Positions 7,444 through 17,333 of a DNA stretch of 61,103 nucleotides are shown one piece after another (positions within the stretch are counted from its first letter, which is position 1; each line of letters opens with the position of its first letter). The notes beneath the pieces are model-generated. The model worked only from the letters and a program-made list of their open reading frames with translations. It did no database searches and was not told the origin of the DNA. The translations under genes and the position numbers were made by a program. This DNA comes from Lentisphaerota bacterium (lineage in GTDB: Bacteria > Verrucomicrobiota > Lentisphaeria > Oligosphaerales > JABHEG01): the NCBI GenBank assembly GCA_018676675.1, contig JABHEG010000101.1, forward strand, positions 1-61,103. Direction: 5' to 3'.

Positions 7444-10400
7444 CTACCTCCGGAAGCCGAGGACCAAGTCGTGGTCTGTGGCGGCCGTTCCGGAAATGAC
7501 GTTGCCATTCCGAGTGATCGCCACACTGGTGGCCTGGTCGAGATCGAACGCTCGGATTTGTCCCCAACGTCCGTTCAGAAGGCGGACTGAGGGGACGACG
7601 GCCTGCGGGGTCCGCACCCAGCAGGGCCTCTTTTTCCCGCCGCGATCCTCTAAGCCTCCGGCCACGTTGCGCAAGTAGACGATGGCCTGATCGGCCGATT
7701 TCGAGACCAGAGCAGCCGCTTGCCAGCCATTCCCGGGAACGAAGAACTCGGCGGTCAGGTCTTCCGGTACTTCGGTTTTGGCCGGATCGAGTCGCACGGC
7801 GTACTCGGTTGAGTCCGTTGCCGGGCGCGTATCGAAGTCAATACCACGCGACAGGAGCTGGTACGCCAGCGCATAGGCGGTGCGGTTGGCAGAGGCGTCG
7901 TCCGGCATCACCACGACCGTGGCCGGTCGTCGTCGCTCCAAACTCAACAGATCGACCCCGACTGCGTTCAGCGCGGGCGAAACCTTGCCGAACTCAGCCA
8001 TCTCAGCGTCGACTCCGGCCGTCCACATGAGTGCGCCATTGGCTCCGCACATCATGGAGAGCCAAATCTGGTCACGGATACCCCGCATGGAGGCCGCTGG
8101 ACTGACCTTCGCGATGCCCTTTTGCCAGCGGTTCTGGTTGATGCCCCCCTCGCCGGTAAAGAAGGGGATGCCCGATGCCGCGGCCCATTTGCTTCGAGCG
8201 TACATGACGGCCCCGTGGTCGGTTGTGGGCATGCCGTTGTTGTAGGGGTGATAGCAAAACAGGTCGCAGGTGGAATCGCGCCAGCGCCAGGGCTCCGGCC
8301 AGTCATGTGGCCCAGGGTTCCCGAGGACGGGCGTATGCGGGTCGATGGTCCGGATGTGGGCGGCGATGTCGCGACACCAGCTCATCGGTGGCCGCACCAT
8401 CTCGTTTTCGAACTCGTAGCAGAACACTTCCTCGCGACCGGCCAGTACGGGGATCAGCTCGTCGAGGTACTCCTTCTGACAGCGGATGGCGTCGGGGTCG
8501 CGGTAACGGCCTGCCGGGCTCGCGAGGATGTCCTTGCGCACGAGAAAACGGGCCCGGTGGTCAGGCAGATTCGCCAAGTCGTCCGGGGTGTAGTGGGGCA
8601 GAGCGATTGTATCGATGATGTCGGCGTTGCAGTAGGGCGGTTTGCCGTAATCTTCGAACAGGGCGACATCGAACCGAATGTCTCGCTCCCGCGCCAGATC
8701 GAACAGATGAAGAGTTGCCTGCAACTGCACGGGGTCAACTCGCCCGACGATGTCCATGTTGCGCAACATGAGGCGAAGCGTGGTCACGCCATGCTTCCGG
8801 CACAGGTCGAGGTAGTCGTTCACTTTGCTTTCGACATCTTCCGGCCATGGGTGCCCGTGCGGGTATGGCTTGGTATTGCAGGGGAAAAGGTCGACGGAAC
8901 GGGAGAGCCTTCCTTCCGCATCCGGCAGTCCTGATGGCCAATTGGCGTAGAAACCGCCGAGCGGCAGAAAGGAGGTCCCGTCGATCGTCAGGTAGCCATT
9001 CCGTGAGATAGCGACGGCGCTCTTTCGGAAGCCGATCGTGCGAACTGTGCACGTTCCCGTGACTCCACTTTCATCGGCGAGGACAACAGTGTGTGTCGTC
9101 AATGGGATGTCGGAGCAGTCAAGTGAGATCACGCACCCACCGTCGCGGCCTTTCTGGACGTTGGCTCTTCCGCCGTTGTCGGTGGCCACACTCAGCACCA
9201 TGGCACGCACGGGCCTATCGTTGCCAAAACGGTCTGAACCGGTCACCGCGATTCGGACTCGACGCGCTCCGTCCGTGGGAACGACGCGTGTTTCTGGGAT
9301 GAGCCTGTAGTGGTCGAACCCTGCAGGCACCACACTGATTCGACCTGTCCTGAACGGCGTGGCTGGTCGCCCCATGTCATCCGTTGGGCCAATCGTCCAG
9401 ACCAGTGGTTGGGCCCGTGTCCCAACACTCAGGCGAAGGACGTTCTGTCCATCGGTCCGGGCGCGGACCGTATCATTGACCGCAGCAACGACTTCTCCTT
9501 CGAGCGTGCGGAGTTCGCAGGTGAAGGGCGGGTTAGGGGAGGGGGTCGCGTCGTCTTTCCCCTTTGCATCTCGGATCACAAACTCGGCCTCTGTTCCGGC
9601 AGTTGCCGTAGGTGGGCAGGACGCCTGGAATGAAGCGGCGGGATCGCGTTGGCGGATGGCATCGCGTGAGAGGGGCGGGCCAAGGGTTATGTCCGGGATG
9701 CCGCGTTCGATGCGCACCCAATCGATCTCAACTGTGGCCCCCACCTGGTCATTCGTGGTGTCCAGGCGGAAGGCCCGCATGGTGCGTCCGTCCCAGAAGT
9801 TCGGGAACAGGTCAGTGAGATTGAGCTCAAGTGTCTGAAACGCCGTGCCCTTTACCTCGAATTCCGTTTTCTGGTACCGACCCTTTTTGTCAGTGAAAAA
9901 CACTGTCCATGTTGCCTCTGGACAGCTCTGGCGCAGGCGCATCCTGAGGACAGAGTAGAGGGCTGTGTCGATGGATTCAGCCGGGCTTCCCGTGTGTCCC
10001 GGAGGCTGATCGTCGAGGTTGCCGAACATGACGCCCCAGATGCAGTAAGGGTCGTTGCCCGTGACCGGGACGTTAAGGACCCCGCCCTTGACCGTGATAG
10101 GGCCGTAGTGATGTGGTCGGTCGCCCCAGGAACGGATGCCGTCTTGATCTCCCTCATCGAAATCCCAGGTATCGTTGTGAGTGGTGGTCGCGTAGTCGTC
10201 ACCTGAAAATGGCCTGGCGTCAAGCAAGGGGCTCGGAGCTGACAGGGCCGTCCTGGTCCAGTAGACCGCGATTCGGTGGATGGGGTCCATGGCCTCCGGG
10301 AGCCGGACACTGACGCGGCGTCCGGAACGGAAGACAGGCAGAGGGATTTCCGGTTGGTTCAGGTCAATCAGCCGGAGCAAGTCGCCTTCCCGGGCGTTCA

Positions 10401-10569
10401 GCTCCAGATCGACGACAGGGCTTGTCCGAGGAATTGGAGAGCGGACCTCCACGATCTGACGATGGGTGGCCTCTCCGACGTGCCACGGGATGACCACCGG
10501 GGTGTAGGGCAGAGACGCACAGCCGGTCGCGATGAAGGCGAGGGCGAAGCAGGCGACAATTCTCGACAT
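7444..10569 (-). CDS. Secreted lipoprotein with GH-A-clan-like glycoside hydrolase domain
   Basis: A 1041-residue lipoprotein from ATG at 10569; the longer open frame adds 39 residues ahead of a clear signal peptide (MSRIVACFALAFIATGC, lipobox cysteine at 17). A beta-sandwich/carbohydrate-binding-like region at about residues 90-300 is followed by further beta-rich segments. A TIM-barrel region starts near residue 525 (GYLTIDGTSFLPLGG). Two glutamates sit as in clan GH-A enzymes: FENE at about 720 (acid/base) and FFTGEGG at about 805 (nucleophile). It therefore resembles GH5/GH2/GH42-type glycosidases without matching one family I can name. It would be lipid-anchored and face outward or into the periplasm. 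Substrate unknown. Confidence 0.75.
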   Translation of the reverse strand: MSRIVACFALAFIATGCASLPYTPVVIPWHVGEATHRQIVEVRSPIPRTSPVVDLELNAREGDLLRLIDLNQPEIPLPVFRSGRRVSVRLPEAMDPIHRIAVYWTRTALSAPSPLLDARPFSGDDYATTTHNDTWDFDEGDQDGIRSWGDRPHHYGPITVKGGVLNVPVTGNDPYCIWGVMFGNLDDQPPGHTGSPAESIDTALYSVLRMRLRQSCPEATWTVFFTDKKGRYQKTEFEVKGTAFQTLELNLTDLFPNFWDGRTMRAFRLDTTNDQVGATVEIDWVRIERGIPDITLGPPLSRDAIRQRDPAASFQASCPPTATAGTEAEFVIRDAKGKDDATPSPNPPFTCELRTLEGEVVAAVNDTVRARTDGQNVLRLSVGTRAQPLVWTIGPTDDMGRPATPFRTGRISVVPAGFDHYRLIPETRVVPTDGARRVRIAVTGSDRFGNDRPVRAMVLSVATDNGGRANVQKGRDGGCVISLDCSDIPLTTHTVVLADESGVTGTCTVRTIGFRKSAVAISRNGYLTIDGTSFLPLGGFYANWPSGLPDAEGRLSRSVDLFPCNTKPYPHGHPWPEDVESKVNDYLDLCRKHGVTTLRLMLRNMDIVGRVDPVQLQATLHLFDLARERDIRFDVALFEDYGKPPYCNADIIDTIALPHYTPDDLANLPDHRARFLVRKDILASPAGRYRDPDAIRCQKEYLDELIPVLAGREEVFCYEFENEMVRPPMSWCRDIAAHIRTIDPHTPVLGNPGPHDWPEPWRWRDSTCDLFCYHPYNNGMPTTDHGAVMYARSKWAAASGIPFFTGEGGINQNRWQKGIAKVSPAASMRGIRDQIWLSMMCGANGALMWTAGVDAEMAEFGKVSPALNAVGVDLLSLERRRPATVVVMPDDASANRTAYALAYQLLSRGIDFDTRPATDSTEYAVRLDPAKTEVPEDLTAEFFVPGNGWQAAALVSKSADQAIVYLRNVAGGLEDRGGKKRPCWVRTPQAVVPSVRLLNGRWGQIRAFDLDQATSVAITRNGNVISGTAATDHDLVLGFRR

Positions 10570-10671
10570 GGCATATCTCTGATGTGTGGTGTTGTGGTAA
10601 GACAGTGGTGCTGCGGGACCCGCAGAAGGTCGGGCGAATATAGCGCATGCACTCCCGCGGTTCGATTGGGC

Positions 10672-10813
10672 GCGGGACGGAGCCACCTCCCACTTTCAGG
10701 CAGGGCCACACCAATGTGGGAAGCGCCTCTATGCGGCGACCCAACTGCATCCAGGCGGTCGCGGGACGGAGCCCCCTCCCACTTTCAGGCAGGGTCACAC
10801 CAATGTGGGAGGC
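10672..10813. repeat. Two copies of a 53-bp palindromic repeat (family A)
   Basis: Copies at 10672-10724 and 10761-10813 are nearly identical. Each starts GCGGGACGGAGCC and contains CCTCCCAC and GTGGGA(A/G)G arms about 22 bases apart. They lie in the 401-base gap between two large secreted-protein genes, where no credible gene was found. Confidence 0.75.
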
Positions 10814-10843
10814 GGTGCCATCCGCCGATCTTCTGTCTTGGCC

Positions 10844-10946
10844 CAATCGGGGCATGGCAGCCCCTCCCACGTTGAAGATGGGCAAATCCCAAGCACGGGG
10901 TCAATCGGGGCGTGCAGCTCCTTCCACGTTGAGGACAGGCGAATTC
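10844..10946. repeat. Two diverged copies of a related repeat (family B)
   Basis: Copies at 10844-10890 and 10902-10946 share CAATCGGGGC, CAGC, TCCCACGTTGA or TTCCACGTTGA, and a GGC(A)AAT/GAAT-CCC end. They look like diverged relatives of the adjacent family A copies, with the same CGGGGC...CAGC...CCCAC order. Together the four copies fill most of the gap. They could serve as a terminator or as REP-type elements. Confidence 0.6.
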
Positions 10947-10970
10947 CCGTGATGAACAAGATCGTGTGAC

Positions 10971-13900
10971 TCACGGTTGGGCTTTGACCGGAGCGGACAG
11001 TGTGCAGGTGTTGTTGCCTGACGTGATCTCTTCGGTCCGGCTGGTCACGCGTATGTGGAGAGGGAATGAAAAGAGCTCCGGGATGTCGAAATTGATGGTC
11101 GTCATCTTTGGGATGAGGTCGACGGGAGCGGGAATGGTCGGTACGTCTGCCCGGGCAACGACCCGGCTTGCGGCATCTGTGACAGTGAGGGTCGCTGGGG
11201 GTACGGGGACTGCGCCGAGATTGTGCACGGGAACGGAACAGCGCCATGAACCATCGCCTTGGGCTACTGTGCCTGCAGCAATTTCGGCAGCACTGATGGC
11301 CGCATCGGACCTCAGGCGTGGGAGCTCAGAACGCGTGAGTTGCTGCACTGAGAGAGTGACGAGGCGTTGGGACGGTAACGGGAGGGCGATGGTCGTTCCT
11401 CGGCGAATGGCAACCCGCTGCACAACGCGGGAATCCGGGGCGCCCTTCTCTGCAGCGCAGGTCAGCTGGTAGGTCCCCGGCTCCAGTTGCCACAGGTGCA
11501 TGAGGACCTCACGGGATGGACCGAAGTTGTAGAGAGAGACTCCCAGGCTCGATGTGGACTGTGCCTTGACCCACGCGGCCAGGTTGTTGCCGGTGTTTCC
11601 CCAGGAAACAGCGATCGTCGGCAAGGGGGCGCTTGCTCGGGCATTCAGACCATTTCCTCCGCACATCATCCACGGCAGAATAATGCGTCCCCAGGGGTAG
11701 ACGCGGTCCGTGTCCGGGTCCGTCTCGGTGTAGATTCTCCGAGCTCGTGCGTTGTTCCTCCAGGCGTTGTGCAGTGCGAGCTCAAGGTAGCCGCTGTCCC
11801 CGGTGAGCAGGTGCCCCAAGATCATGTGAACGTCCGCACTTCCCACGCCTCGTTGGAAGAACGCGTCCTCCAGGATGGCTGTTCTGGCCGTGTTCGCCTG
11901 GGCCAAAATTGCCTCGTCGTGAGCTGTGTCCTTCGTCTCCCGTCGCCATTCGGGGGCATTCAGGCCCAGCGCATAGACTCCCCGGGTGTCTGAGTTGGCC
12001 AGAAGGGCTTCCAGTGGGGCCAGGTAGCGCGCCCGGCCGGTCAACTGCCATGCTGCCAGCAGCTGGAACCCGAGTGTCTGGAAGTAGGCATGCCGGTTTG
12101 GACCCAGCTCTCCTGTTTTGAAATCCACGAACGTCGGGGGGAGTCCACCTGGCTTCGTCTCTGTCTGGCGGGCTGCCGCGGCGCACCAGGCGTTGGCGTA
12201 TTCGGTGAGCCATTGGGTGACGGCCGGTGTGCCGTTGTACCAGGCGAGGAAGGTCGCCGGCATCAGGGTCGCGGCATTCATGGGGATGTCACGCCCGAAC
12301 TTGCCTTCGGTTTTCATTTTCGTGGCGGTGTAGTAGGTGCTCTTGAAGTGCCGCTGCTTGGGTGCGGTCAGGCCGGTCCAATAGGGGATGTTGGCAGCGT
12401 TCTCCATCAAACGCTCGACGTGTCGTGGTTCACCGTAGCGGAGGAAGGTGAGCGTCGGGAGGAGGTAGCTGGCCTCTTCCTGAGAGTGGACCGTGTCAGT
12501 GAGCGGTTTGCTGTAGCCCTTCTCCATGCGTCCGCTGGCATAGTGTGCATCCAGGTAACGTTCCATTGCGGCGATGAGCTTCATGTCCCCGGTCACCAGT
12601 GCGAACACCGCAAATTCGTTGAAGAGTTTAGTGAGGTCGTTCCACATGTTGGCGTTACCGATGACGTATCCGGTCGCGTCCTGGCGGTGGTCGATCCACC
12701 AGTGGATGGTGTCGAGGGCTTCGGTGATCACGGCGCGTTGGAGTTGGGCCCAGCGCGGGGCATCAGCCGGTCCCGGAGGCTCGTCGTCCCATGCTGGCCA
12801 GCGGCTGAGTCGGGCCCAACGGTGCATCGCCTGAGCATGAGCATTGCCCGGGGCGATGCGTAGGATGTTGTCCAGGCCGATGGTCAACGGATTCACCGGC
12901 TGGACACCGCGTGAAGCGTACTTGAAATTGTGGGCCATCCGGCTCTGGAATTCGTCATTCAGGAAGCGCAGATAGCTTCGTGCAAAAGCGTCCGCTACAC
13001 GGTCAATGGGGCAGGGGACGATGTCCAGACCGCTCCCTTCCGGGCCGAGAAAGAGCTCGATGGCGGTATCGCTGACAAGCTCGATCCAGAGCCTTTGCCC
13101 TTTGCCTTGGACCAGACCTGGGATGTGCAGGTCCAAGCTCAGTAGAGGATCGTCTGTTACAGGCTTGGGCAGGCCAACGTCCACCAACAGGCGGAAGCGT
13201 TCGGGCTCGAACGGGTCGTGGACCTTGATTCCCAGTACGACATCTTTCTGCGGATTCCGCACGCGCAGGCGTAGTCGGATCGCCTCTACGCCGATGTTCG
13301 TTTCGGCAGATTGGGTGAAGAGATGGAGCTTGCCGCAGGCGGGGAAATGTGCCCTCCGGTTCGCTCGGTCTCCTTCTGCAGAGAGGAGGACGCGCCGGTC
13401 TCCTGCGCACAGGTTGCGCCACAGTGCCGTTCCCGCGGAGCCCAGCACGCTGGGGTCGTTTTCTACGGCAAGCGGACGGGCCTGGCCCGACGTTGGTGCA
13501 TGCTTCGTCACTCGGAGTAATTGGCATTCTCCAAGGGCGGAGTTGCCTTTCAGGGCCAGCTTGATGTTGCCGGCTGCCGGTGACAGGTGGATCCGCTGCA
13601 GTCCATCCGCTTCGACCGCGAGGGGCATGCCCCCGGAGGCGGTCACCAGCGTTGAACCCGGGGCCGGATGGCCTGACACGATCGCGTAGTTGGCCTGGGA
13701 GCCTTCTACGAGGGACAGCACGACATCGCGGTCGAATGTGAGTCCTCCCTGGGCAAGGTGGAATTGCCGGGTGGTGAGACCATCGCACAGGAAGCGTCCC
13801 TCCATGTAGTCGGTCGCGATTGTCTGGATCTCCTGAACGGCCAGCTGCATGGTCCAGCCGGCGGGAGTCAGGCCGGCCGTGGGTCTCTGTGTGGAGACAC

Positions 13901-14813
13901 CGAGGCCGAACTGCTGCGTCCGGCTTTGCCGCTCTGCTTCGGAGATCGTGGGGGCGTCGGCCATCGCCAGTGCGTCGTAGCGTCCAGTCATCAATGCCCG
14001 GACATCGGCACTGTCAATCGGGCGATCGAAGAGAAAGAGATCGTCCATGGCCATGTCGGCTCCCCTCACGACCTGTGGTCGGCCGGTGGGTGCGCCGGAA
14101 CCGACCCCGATGCTCTTAGGAGTCGCCGGCTTCCAGCGTTCGGTGCCCCATGTGTCGTAGACGAGTTCGCCGTTGTCAAAGAACCGGACGCCTTGCTCAC
14201 AGTGCCAGGTGAACGCCAAATGTCGCCATTCGCCCTTGCGCCAGGTTCTGAGTTGGGTCCCATAGTTCGGGCCGTGCCACTTGCGGTCTACGTCCACGAC
14301 CCAGATGTAGAACGAGCCTCCTTTGATCTGCATCCGGATGAACTGCTCGTAGTACGTCGGCTCGATGCTTGCGACCGAAATCAGGCTGGGCCCCGTGCTG
14401 TTGGAACCTGAACGGATCGTGGAATCGTCACCGTCCCACTGTGGCTGGAACCAGAATGCCATGGCTCCCTGCTCGCCGTAGAGGAGTCCGGCCGCGTCAA
14501 AATTGAGGCCGCTGGCCCGTCCCTCCACCTTCCCCAGTTCGCGCTCGCGGGACGTTCGGAGCAGGATGGCCCGGTCAACGGGACCGTCAACAAAATGGAG
14601 GCTGTCCAGGTAAGTCGGTGGGGCTCCGGGGGATGAGAACTCCGGGATCCCGGTGTCCTCGAACGAGAGGCGACATGTGATTCCGTGGCGGATGGCGAAG
14701 TCGCGATCGCACACGAAGGGCTCCGCGCTGCTTCGCGGCGCGAGGCCAACAATGGCAAGGACGGCACACAATCCGAGACGAGTGGCCTGCGCCACGTTTG
14801 CTGTCGCTCCCAT
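10971..14813 (-). CDS. Giant secreted protein: LamG-like, alpha/alpha-barrel and CARDB-like domains
   Basis: A 1280-residue protein from ATG at 14813, chosen because it gives a clear signal peptide (LGLCAVLAIVGLAPRSSA). Longer TTG or ATG (14873) starts would bury that peptide. A concanavalin/LamG-like sandwich lies at about residues 50-270 (GAMAFWFQPQWDG; FTWHCEQGVRFFDNGELVYD). A central helical region at about 640-1050 (HWWIDHRQDATGYVIGNANM, GYSKPLTDTVHSQEEASYLL) looks like an alpha/alpha toroid of a glycosidase or lyase. The last ~115 residues resemble a CARDB/Ig-like domain. The family is not recognised and the catalytic residues are unknown. A carbohydrate-active function is inferred from architecture and neighbours. 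Confidence 0.75.
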   Translation of the reverse strand: MGATANVAQATRLGLCAVLAIVGLAPRSSAEPFVCDRDFAIRHGITCRLSFEDTGIPEFSSPGAPPTYLDSLHFVDGPVDRAILLRTSRERELGKVEGRASGLNFDAAGLLYGEQGAMAFWFQPQWDGDDSTIRSGSNSTGPSLISVASIEPTYYEQFIRMQIKGGSFYIWVVDVDRKWHGPNYGTQLRTWRKGEWRHLAFTWHCEQGVRFFDNGELVYDTWGTERWKPATPKSIGVGSGAPTGRPQVVRGADMAMDDLFLFDRPIDSADVRALMTGRYDALAMADAPTISEAERQSRTQQFGLGVSTQRPTAGLTPAGWTMQLAVQEIQTIATDYMEGRFLCDGLTTRQFHLAQGGLTFDRDVVLSLVEGSQANYAIVSGHPAPGSTLVTASGGMPLAVEADGLQRIHLSPAAGNIKLALKGNSALGECQLLRVTKHAPTSGQARPLAVENDPSVLGSAGTALWRNLCAGDRRVLLSAEGDRANRRAHFPACGKLHLFTQSAETNIGVEAIRLRLRVRNPQKDVVLGIKVHDPFEPERFRLLVDVGLPKPVTDDPLLSLDLHIPGLVQGKGQRLWIELVSDTAIELFLGPEGSGLDIVPCPIDRVADAFARSYLRFLNDEFQSRMAHNFKYASRGVQPVNPLTIGLDNILRIAPGNAHAQAMHRWARLSRWPAWDDEPPGPADAPRWAQLQRAVITEALDTIHWWIDHRQDATGYVIGNANMWNDLTKLFNEFAVFALVTGDMKLIAAMERYLDAHYASGRMEKGYSKPLTDTVHSQEEASYLLPTLTFLRYGEPRHVERLMENAANIPYWTGLTAPKQRHFKSTYYTATKMKTEGKFGRDIPMNAATLMPATFLAWYNGTPAVTQWLTEYANAWCAAAARQTETKPGGLPPTFVDFKTGELGPNRHAYFQTLGFQLLAAWQLTGRARYLAPLEALLANSDTRGVYALGLNAPEWRRETKDTAHDEAILAQANTARTAILEDAFFQRGVGSADVHMILGHLLTGDSGYLELALHNAWRNNARARRIYTETDPDTDRVYPWGRIILPWMMCGGNGLNARASAPLPTIAVSWGNTGNNLAAWVKAQSTSSLGVSLYNFGPSREVLMHLWQLEPGTYQLTCAAEKGAPDSRVVQRVAIRRGTTIALPLPSQRLVTLSVQQLTRSELPRLRSDAAISAAEIAAGTVAQGDGSWRCSVPVHNLGAVPVPPATLTVTDAASRVVARADVPTIPAPVDLIPKMTTINFDIPELFSFPLHIRVTSRTEEITSGNNTCTLSAPVKAQP

Positions 14814-14978
14814 CTGAGGAGAGCAACTTCGGCGCTCACTACTCGAGAGTCGGTGAAGCTTCAGACGAGTCATTCGCGATCTCCGCAACGGCGCGGTTCA
14901 GGAAACGGGCAGACATGTTCCCTCGAGTGTACCCCGGCTACGGCCTGCCTGCCAGTGTGCTGTTCTTGAGAGCAGTGA

Positions 14979-15007
14979 TCCGCCGTCGCCGAGAGGCTAT
15001 GGCGGAC
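14979..15007. repeat. TCCGCC-type hairpin repeat, copy 1
   Basis: TCCGCC at 14979-14984 pairs with GGCGGA at 15001-15006, with GTCGCCGAGAGGCTAT between. A very similar element occurs at 18689-18719. It lies between the URO-D gene and the LamG-protein gene in a 281-base gap with no other recognisable feature. Confidence 0.6.
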
Positions 15008-15094
15008 AAGCTAACAGGAGCGGGTTCTCGTGGTTCGGGCAGGGGAGACCGCTTACGCTGTGCGCGGCTGCGGGACGCGGCGCGGCTCGGGCAG

Positions 15095-16231
15095 CTAATC
15101 CAGAGCGCTGAAATTGCCTTCAAGGAGATCCTGCTTGAGGTCCATGTAGTGGCGGAAGTTGTCCCAGGAGACATCGGGAGGGACGGTGTGGTCGATGGTT
15201 GGGATGAAGCCGCCCTGCTCGATGAGGGGAATGAACTCGCGCAGGTGTTCCTTGATCGCTTGAGGACCGTGGGGGAGCACGCGTTTGTCGACGCCGCCCC
15301 ACAGGCGCAGATCGGTGCCGAAGGTCTCCCGCAGCTCCTGAGGACTGACGTCGCTGGCTCGCTCAATTGGCCAGATGGTGTCGACTCCGGCTTCAAGCAG
15401 GAGCGGGATCAATGGCCTTGGGTCGCCGTCGCTGTCCACGACGACATGCCGGGTGCCGTGGTCGCGGAAGAACTCGACCAGGCGCTTCATGTGCGGGAAG
15501 ATGAAGGCTCGGTACGTGTCCGGGCCGAGGAGGGGACCGCCCTTCATGGCGAAGTCCTCATTGAGACAGAAGTAGTCCACCTGGACACGTTCGAGGACAG
15601 GCCGGCTTGTCTCGATAATGAAGTCTGCATAGAATTCCATCATCTCATGCATGAGATCGGGGTAATCGTACCAGGCGAAGGACAGGGCTTCTGTTCCCAT
15701 GAACTCCCGAGCCCGCCAGTAAAAGCCGTTAGCGGCACAGTTCCGGCCGAGGATCAGGGGCCAGTCACGGTTCTCCCAACCCTCGATTAGGTTTGACAGG
15801 TTGCCCGGCAAGCGTTCGGGGGCACTCGCCACCAGACGATTCCGGACAGCGGGGAAGTCCTCGGGTGTTTCCACCGGGAAGGCGAGGTATTGATCCATAC
15901 ACATCCGGGCCCCGCCCAGAGCTCCCGCTTTGAGCGCTTTGGTGACGATACCCTTGGCGTTTCGCCGAATCTCGAAGTCGTCAGTGTCCTCAAGCAGTTC
16001 CGAAGCGTAAGGAGGGATGAAACCGTAGTTCACCGGGATGAATTCGCGGCGGTCCATACCGAGGGCCGGCTCTCCACTGAACCAGTCCCACGTGAGCCCC
16101 GCGATGGCATCGGGGACTTCTTCCAACCAACGGGCTCGCGTCTGGGCCCAGACGCCAAGCTCGTGGTTCGGTCGGCGATCGCACGGTTGGTAGTCCATGC
16201 AGGCGTAGAATCGTTCCAGGTCCGTGACCAT
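15095..16231 (-). CDS. URO-D superfamily protein, divergent metal site
   Basis: A 378-residue URO-D-superfamily protein: LERFYACMDYQPCDRRP is the family opening, GPLLGPDTYRAFIFPHMKRLV the conserved helix, and the C-terminus GGFIPTIDHTVPPDVSW resembles the IDHxVPPDVP ending common in this group. Where cobalamin methyltransferases carry HxCG it reads DSDG (D266, D268), so both usual zinc ligands are replaced. It is the third gene of an operon with a DegT/StrS aminotransferase and a Gfo/Idh/MocA oxidoreductase (14-base spacings). Reaction unknown; it may bind a metal through carboxylates or act on a non-methyl substrate. Confidence 0.82.
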   Translation of the reverse strand: MVTDLERFYACMDYQPCDRRPNHELGVWAQTRARWLEEVPDAIAGLTWDWFSGEPALGMDRREFIPVNYGFIPPYASELLEDTDDFEIRRNAKGIVTKALKAGALGGARMCMDQYLAFPVETPEDFPAVRNRLVASAPERLPGNLSNLIEGWENRDWPLILGRNCAANGFYWRAREFMGTEALSFAWYDYPDLMHEMMEFYADFIIETSRPVLERVQVDYFCLNEDFAMKGGPLLGPDTYRAFIFPHMKRLVEFFRDHGTRHVVVDSDGDPRPLIPLLLEAGVDTIWPIERASDVSPQELRETFGTDLRLWGGVDKRVLPHGPQAIKEHLREFIPLIEQGGFIPTIDHTVPPDVSWDNFRHYMDLKQDLLEGNFSALD

Positions 16232-16245
16232 GCTCTCTGCTCCGG

Positions 16246-17319
16246 CTACCGGGTCAGCCGGACGGGTCGACTCCCGTTGCGACTCGATTCGTAGATGGCG
16301 TTGATCAACTCAACCGATCGCCTCGCCTCGTGTCCGTCCACCAACGTAGGACGGTCCTCTCGAATCGCGGCCACAAAGTCAGCCAGAATCGGCGTGTGCC
16401 CCATGTCTGCCACGCAGACGTTCGTCTTGAGCGCGACTTGCGTCCGCTTGGGCTTGGTTGCTTCCTTCGGAGGCGGCGGTGGAGCCAGGAGTTCCTCTCG
16501 TATTGCCTCTTCCTCAGGAGTGGGATCGGCCAGCTCAAGACGCATGACTTTCCCGGAGTTGAAGGTGACGGTCCCGCGTTCACCGAAGATCTCGAGGTAC
16601 TGGGGCAGTTCGGGGTAGGCGAGCGTTGTTGCCTCGATCACGCCTCTCGCGCCGCTTTCGAACTTGAGCAAAGCCAAAGCGAGTGTCTCGACCTCGACTT
16701 CCCGGCCGGTGGTTTCTGCAATCGCGAGTGTCTCGGCCACATCACCGCAGAGCCAGCAGAGGGTGTCCACGATGTGGATGCCCTGGTTCATCAGGCACCC
16801 GCCTCCGTCGACTTTCCAGGTTCCACGCCAGTCGCCGGAGTCGTAGTAGGCCTGTGTGCGGAAGCGCTTGATGTAGGCACTCCCGGAATAGATCCTGCCC
16901 AACAGCCCGTCGTCAATCAGCTGCTTCAGCTGCCGAGGCACCGGCCTGAAACGCGACTGGAAGACGCCGGCTAGCTTGACGTTGTGTGCACGTGCGGCAT
17001 CGATCAACTGATCAATGCGTTCGGCGGTGATCTCCATGGGCTTCTCAACGAGCAGGTGCTTCCCGGCTCGGAGGATCTCAAGCCCCGGTTCCAGGTGGAA
17101 GCCGCTCGGAGTGCACAGGGATACCGCATCCACGTGGTCAAGCATATCCTCTACCCTACTCACGGCCAGGACGTCGTGCTCCCCGGCCAGTGCTGCGGCA
17201 CGTTCGGCCTGGACATCGCAGACGGCGGCCAACGACACTCCTTCGGTGCGTCCAATGGCGGTGATGTGGGACGGAGCAATGGCTCCGGCCCCGACAATTC
17301 CAAAACGTATATCTGCCAT
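16246..17319 (-). CDS. Gfo/Idh/MocA-family oxidoreductase
   Basis: A 357-residue NAD(P)-dependent oxidoreductase. Rossmann motif GIVGAGAIAPSH (about 7-18), catalytic EKP in LLVEKPMEI, and DGGGCLMNQGIHIVD with the conserved His/Asp are all present, so the active site is complete, unlike the paralogue at the left end of the window. Family members act on sugars, sugar acids and inositol. It is the middle gene of the aminotransferase-oxidoreductase-URO-D operon. Pairing a DegT/StrS transaminase with such an oxidoreductase is typical of amino-sugar formation, by oxidation to a ketosugar and then transamination. Confidence 0.94.
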   Translation of the reverse strand: MADIRFGIVGAGAIAPSHITAIGRTEGVSLAAVCDVQAERAAALAGEHDVLAVSRVEDMLDHVDAVSLCTPSGFHLEPGLEILRAGKHLLVEKPMEITAERIDQLIDAARAHNVKLAGVFQSRFRPVPRQLKQLIDDGLLGRIYSGSAYIKRFRTQAYYDSGDWRGTWKVDGGGCLMNQGIHIVDTLCWLCGDVAETLAIAETTGREVEVETLALALLKFESGARGVIEATTLAYPELPQYLEIFGERGTVTFNSGKVMRLELADPTPEEEAIREELLAPPPPPKEATKPKRTQVALKTNVCVADMGHTPILADFVAAIREDRPTLVDGHEARRSVELINAIYESSRNGSRPVRLTR

Positions 17320-17333
17320 GGAGGGCCCTTTCT

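Noticed and set aside
10655..10680. GGTTCGATT as the T-loop of a tRNA
   Set aside because: No acceptor, D or anticodon stems can be formed around it; it is part of the repeat cluster.
10640..10950. Repeat cluster as a CRISPR array
   Set aside because: Only two close copies and two diverged ones, units of about 50 bp, and no cas genes.
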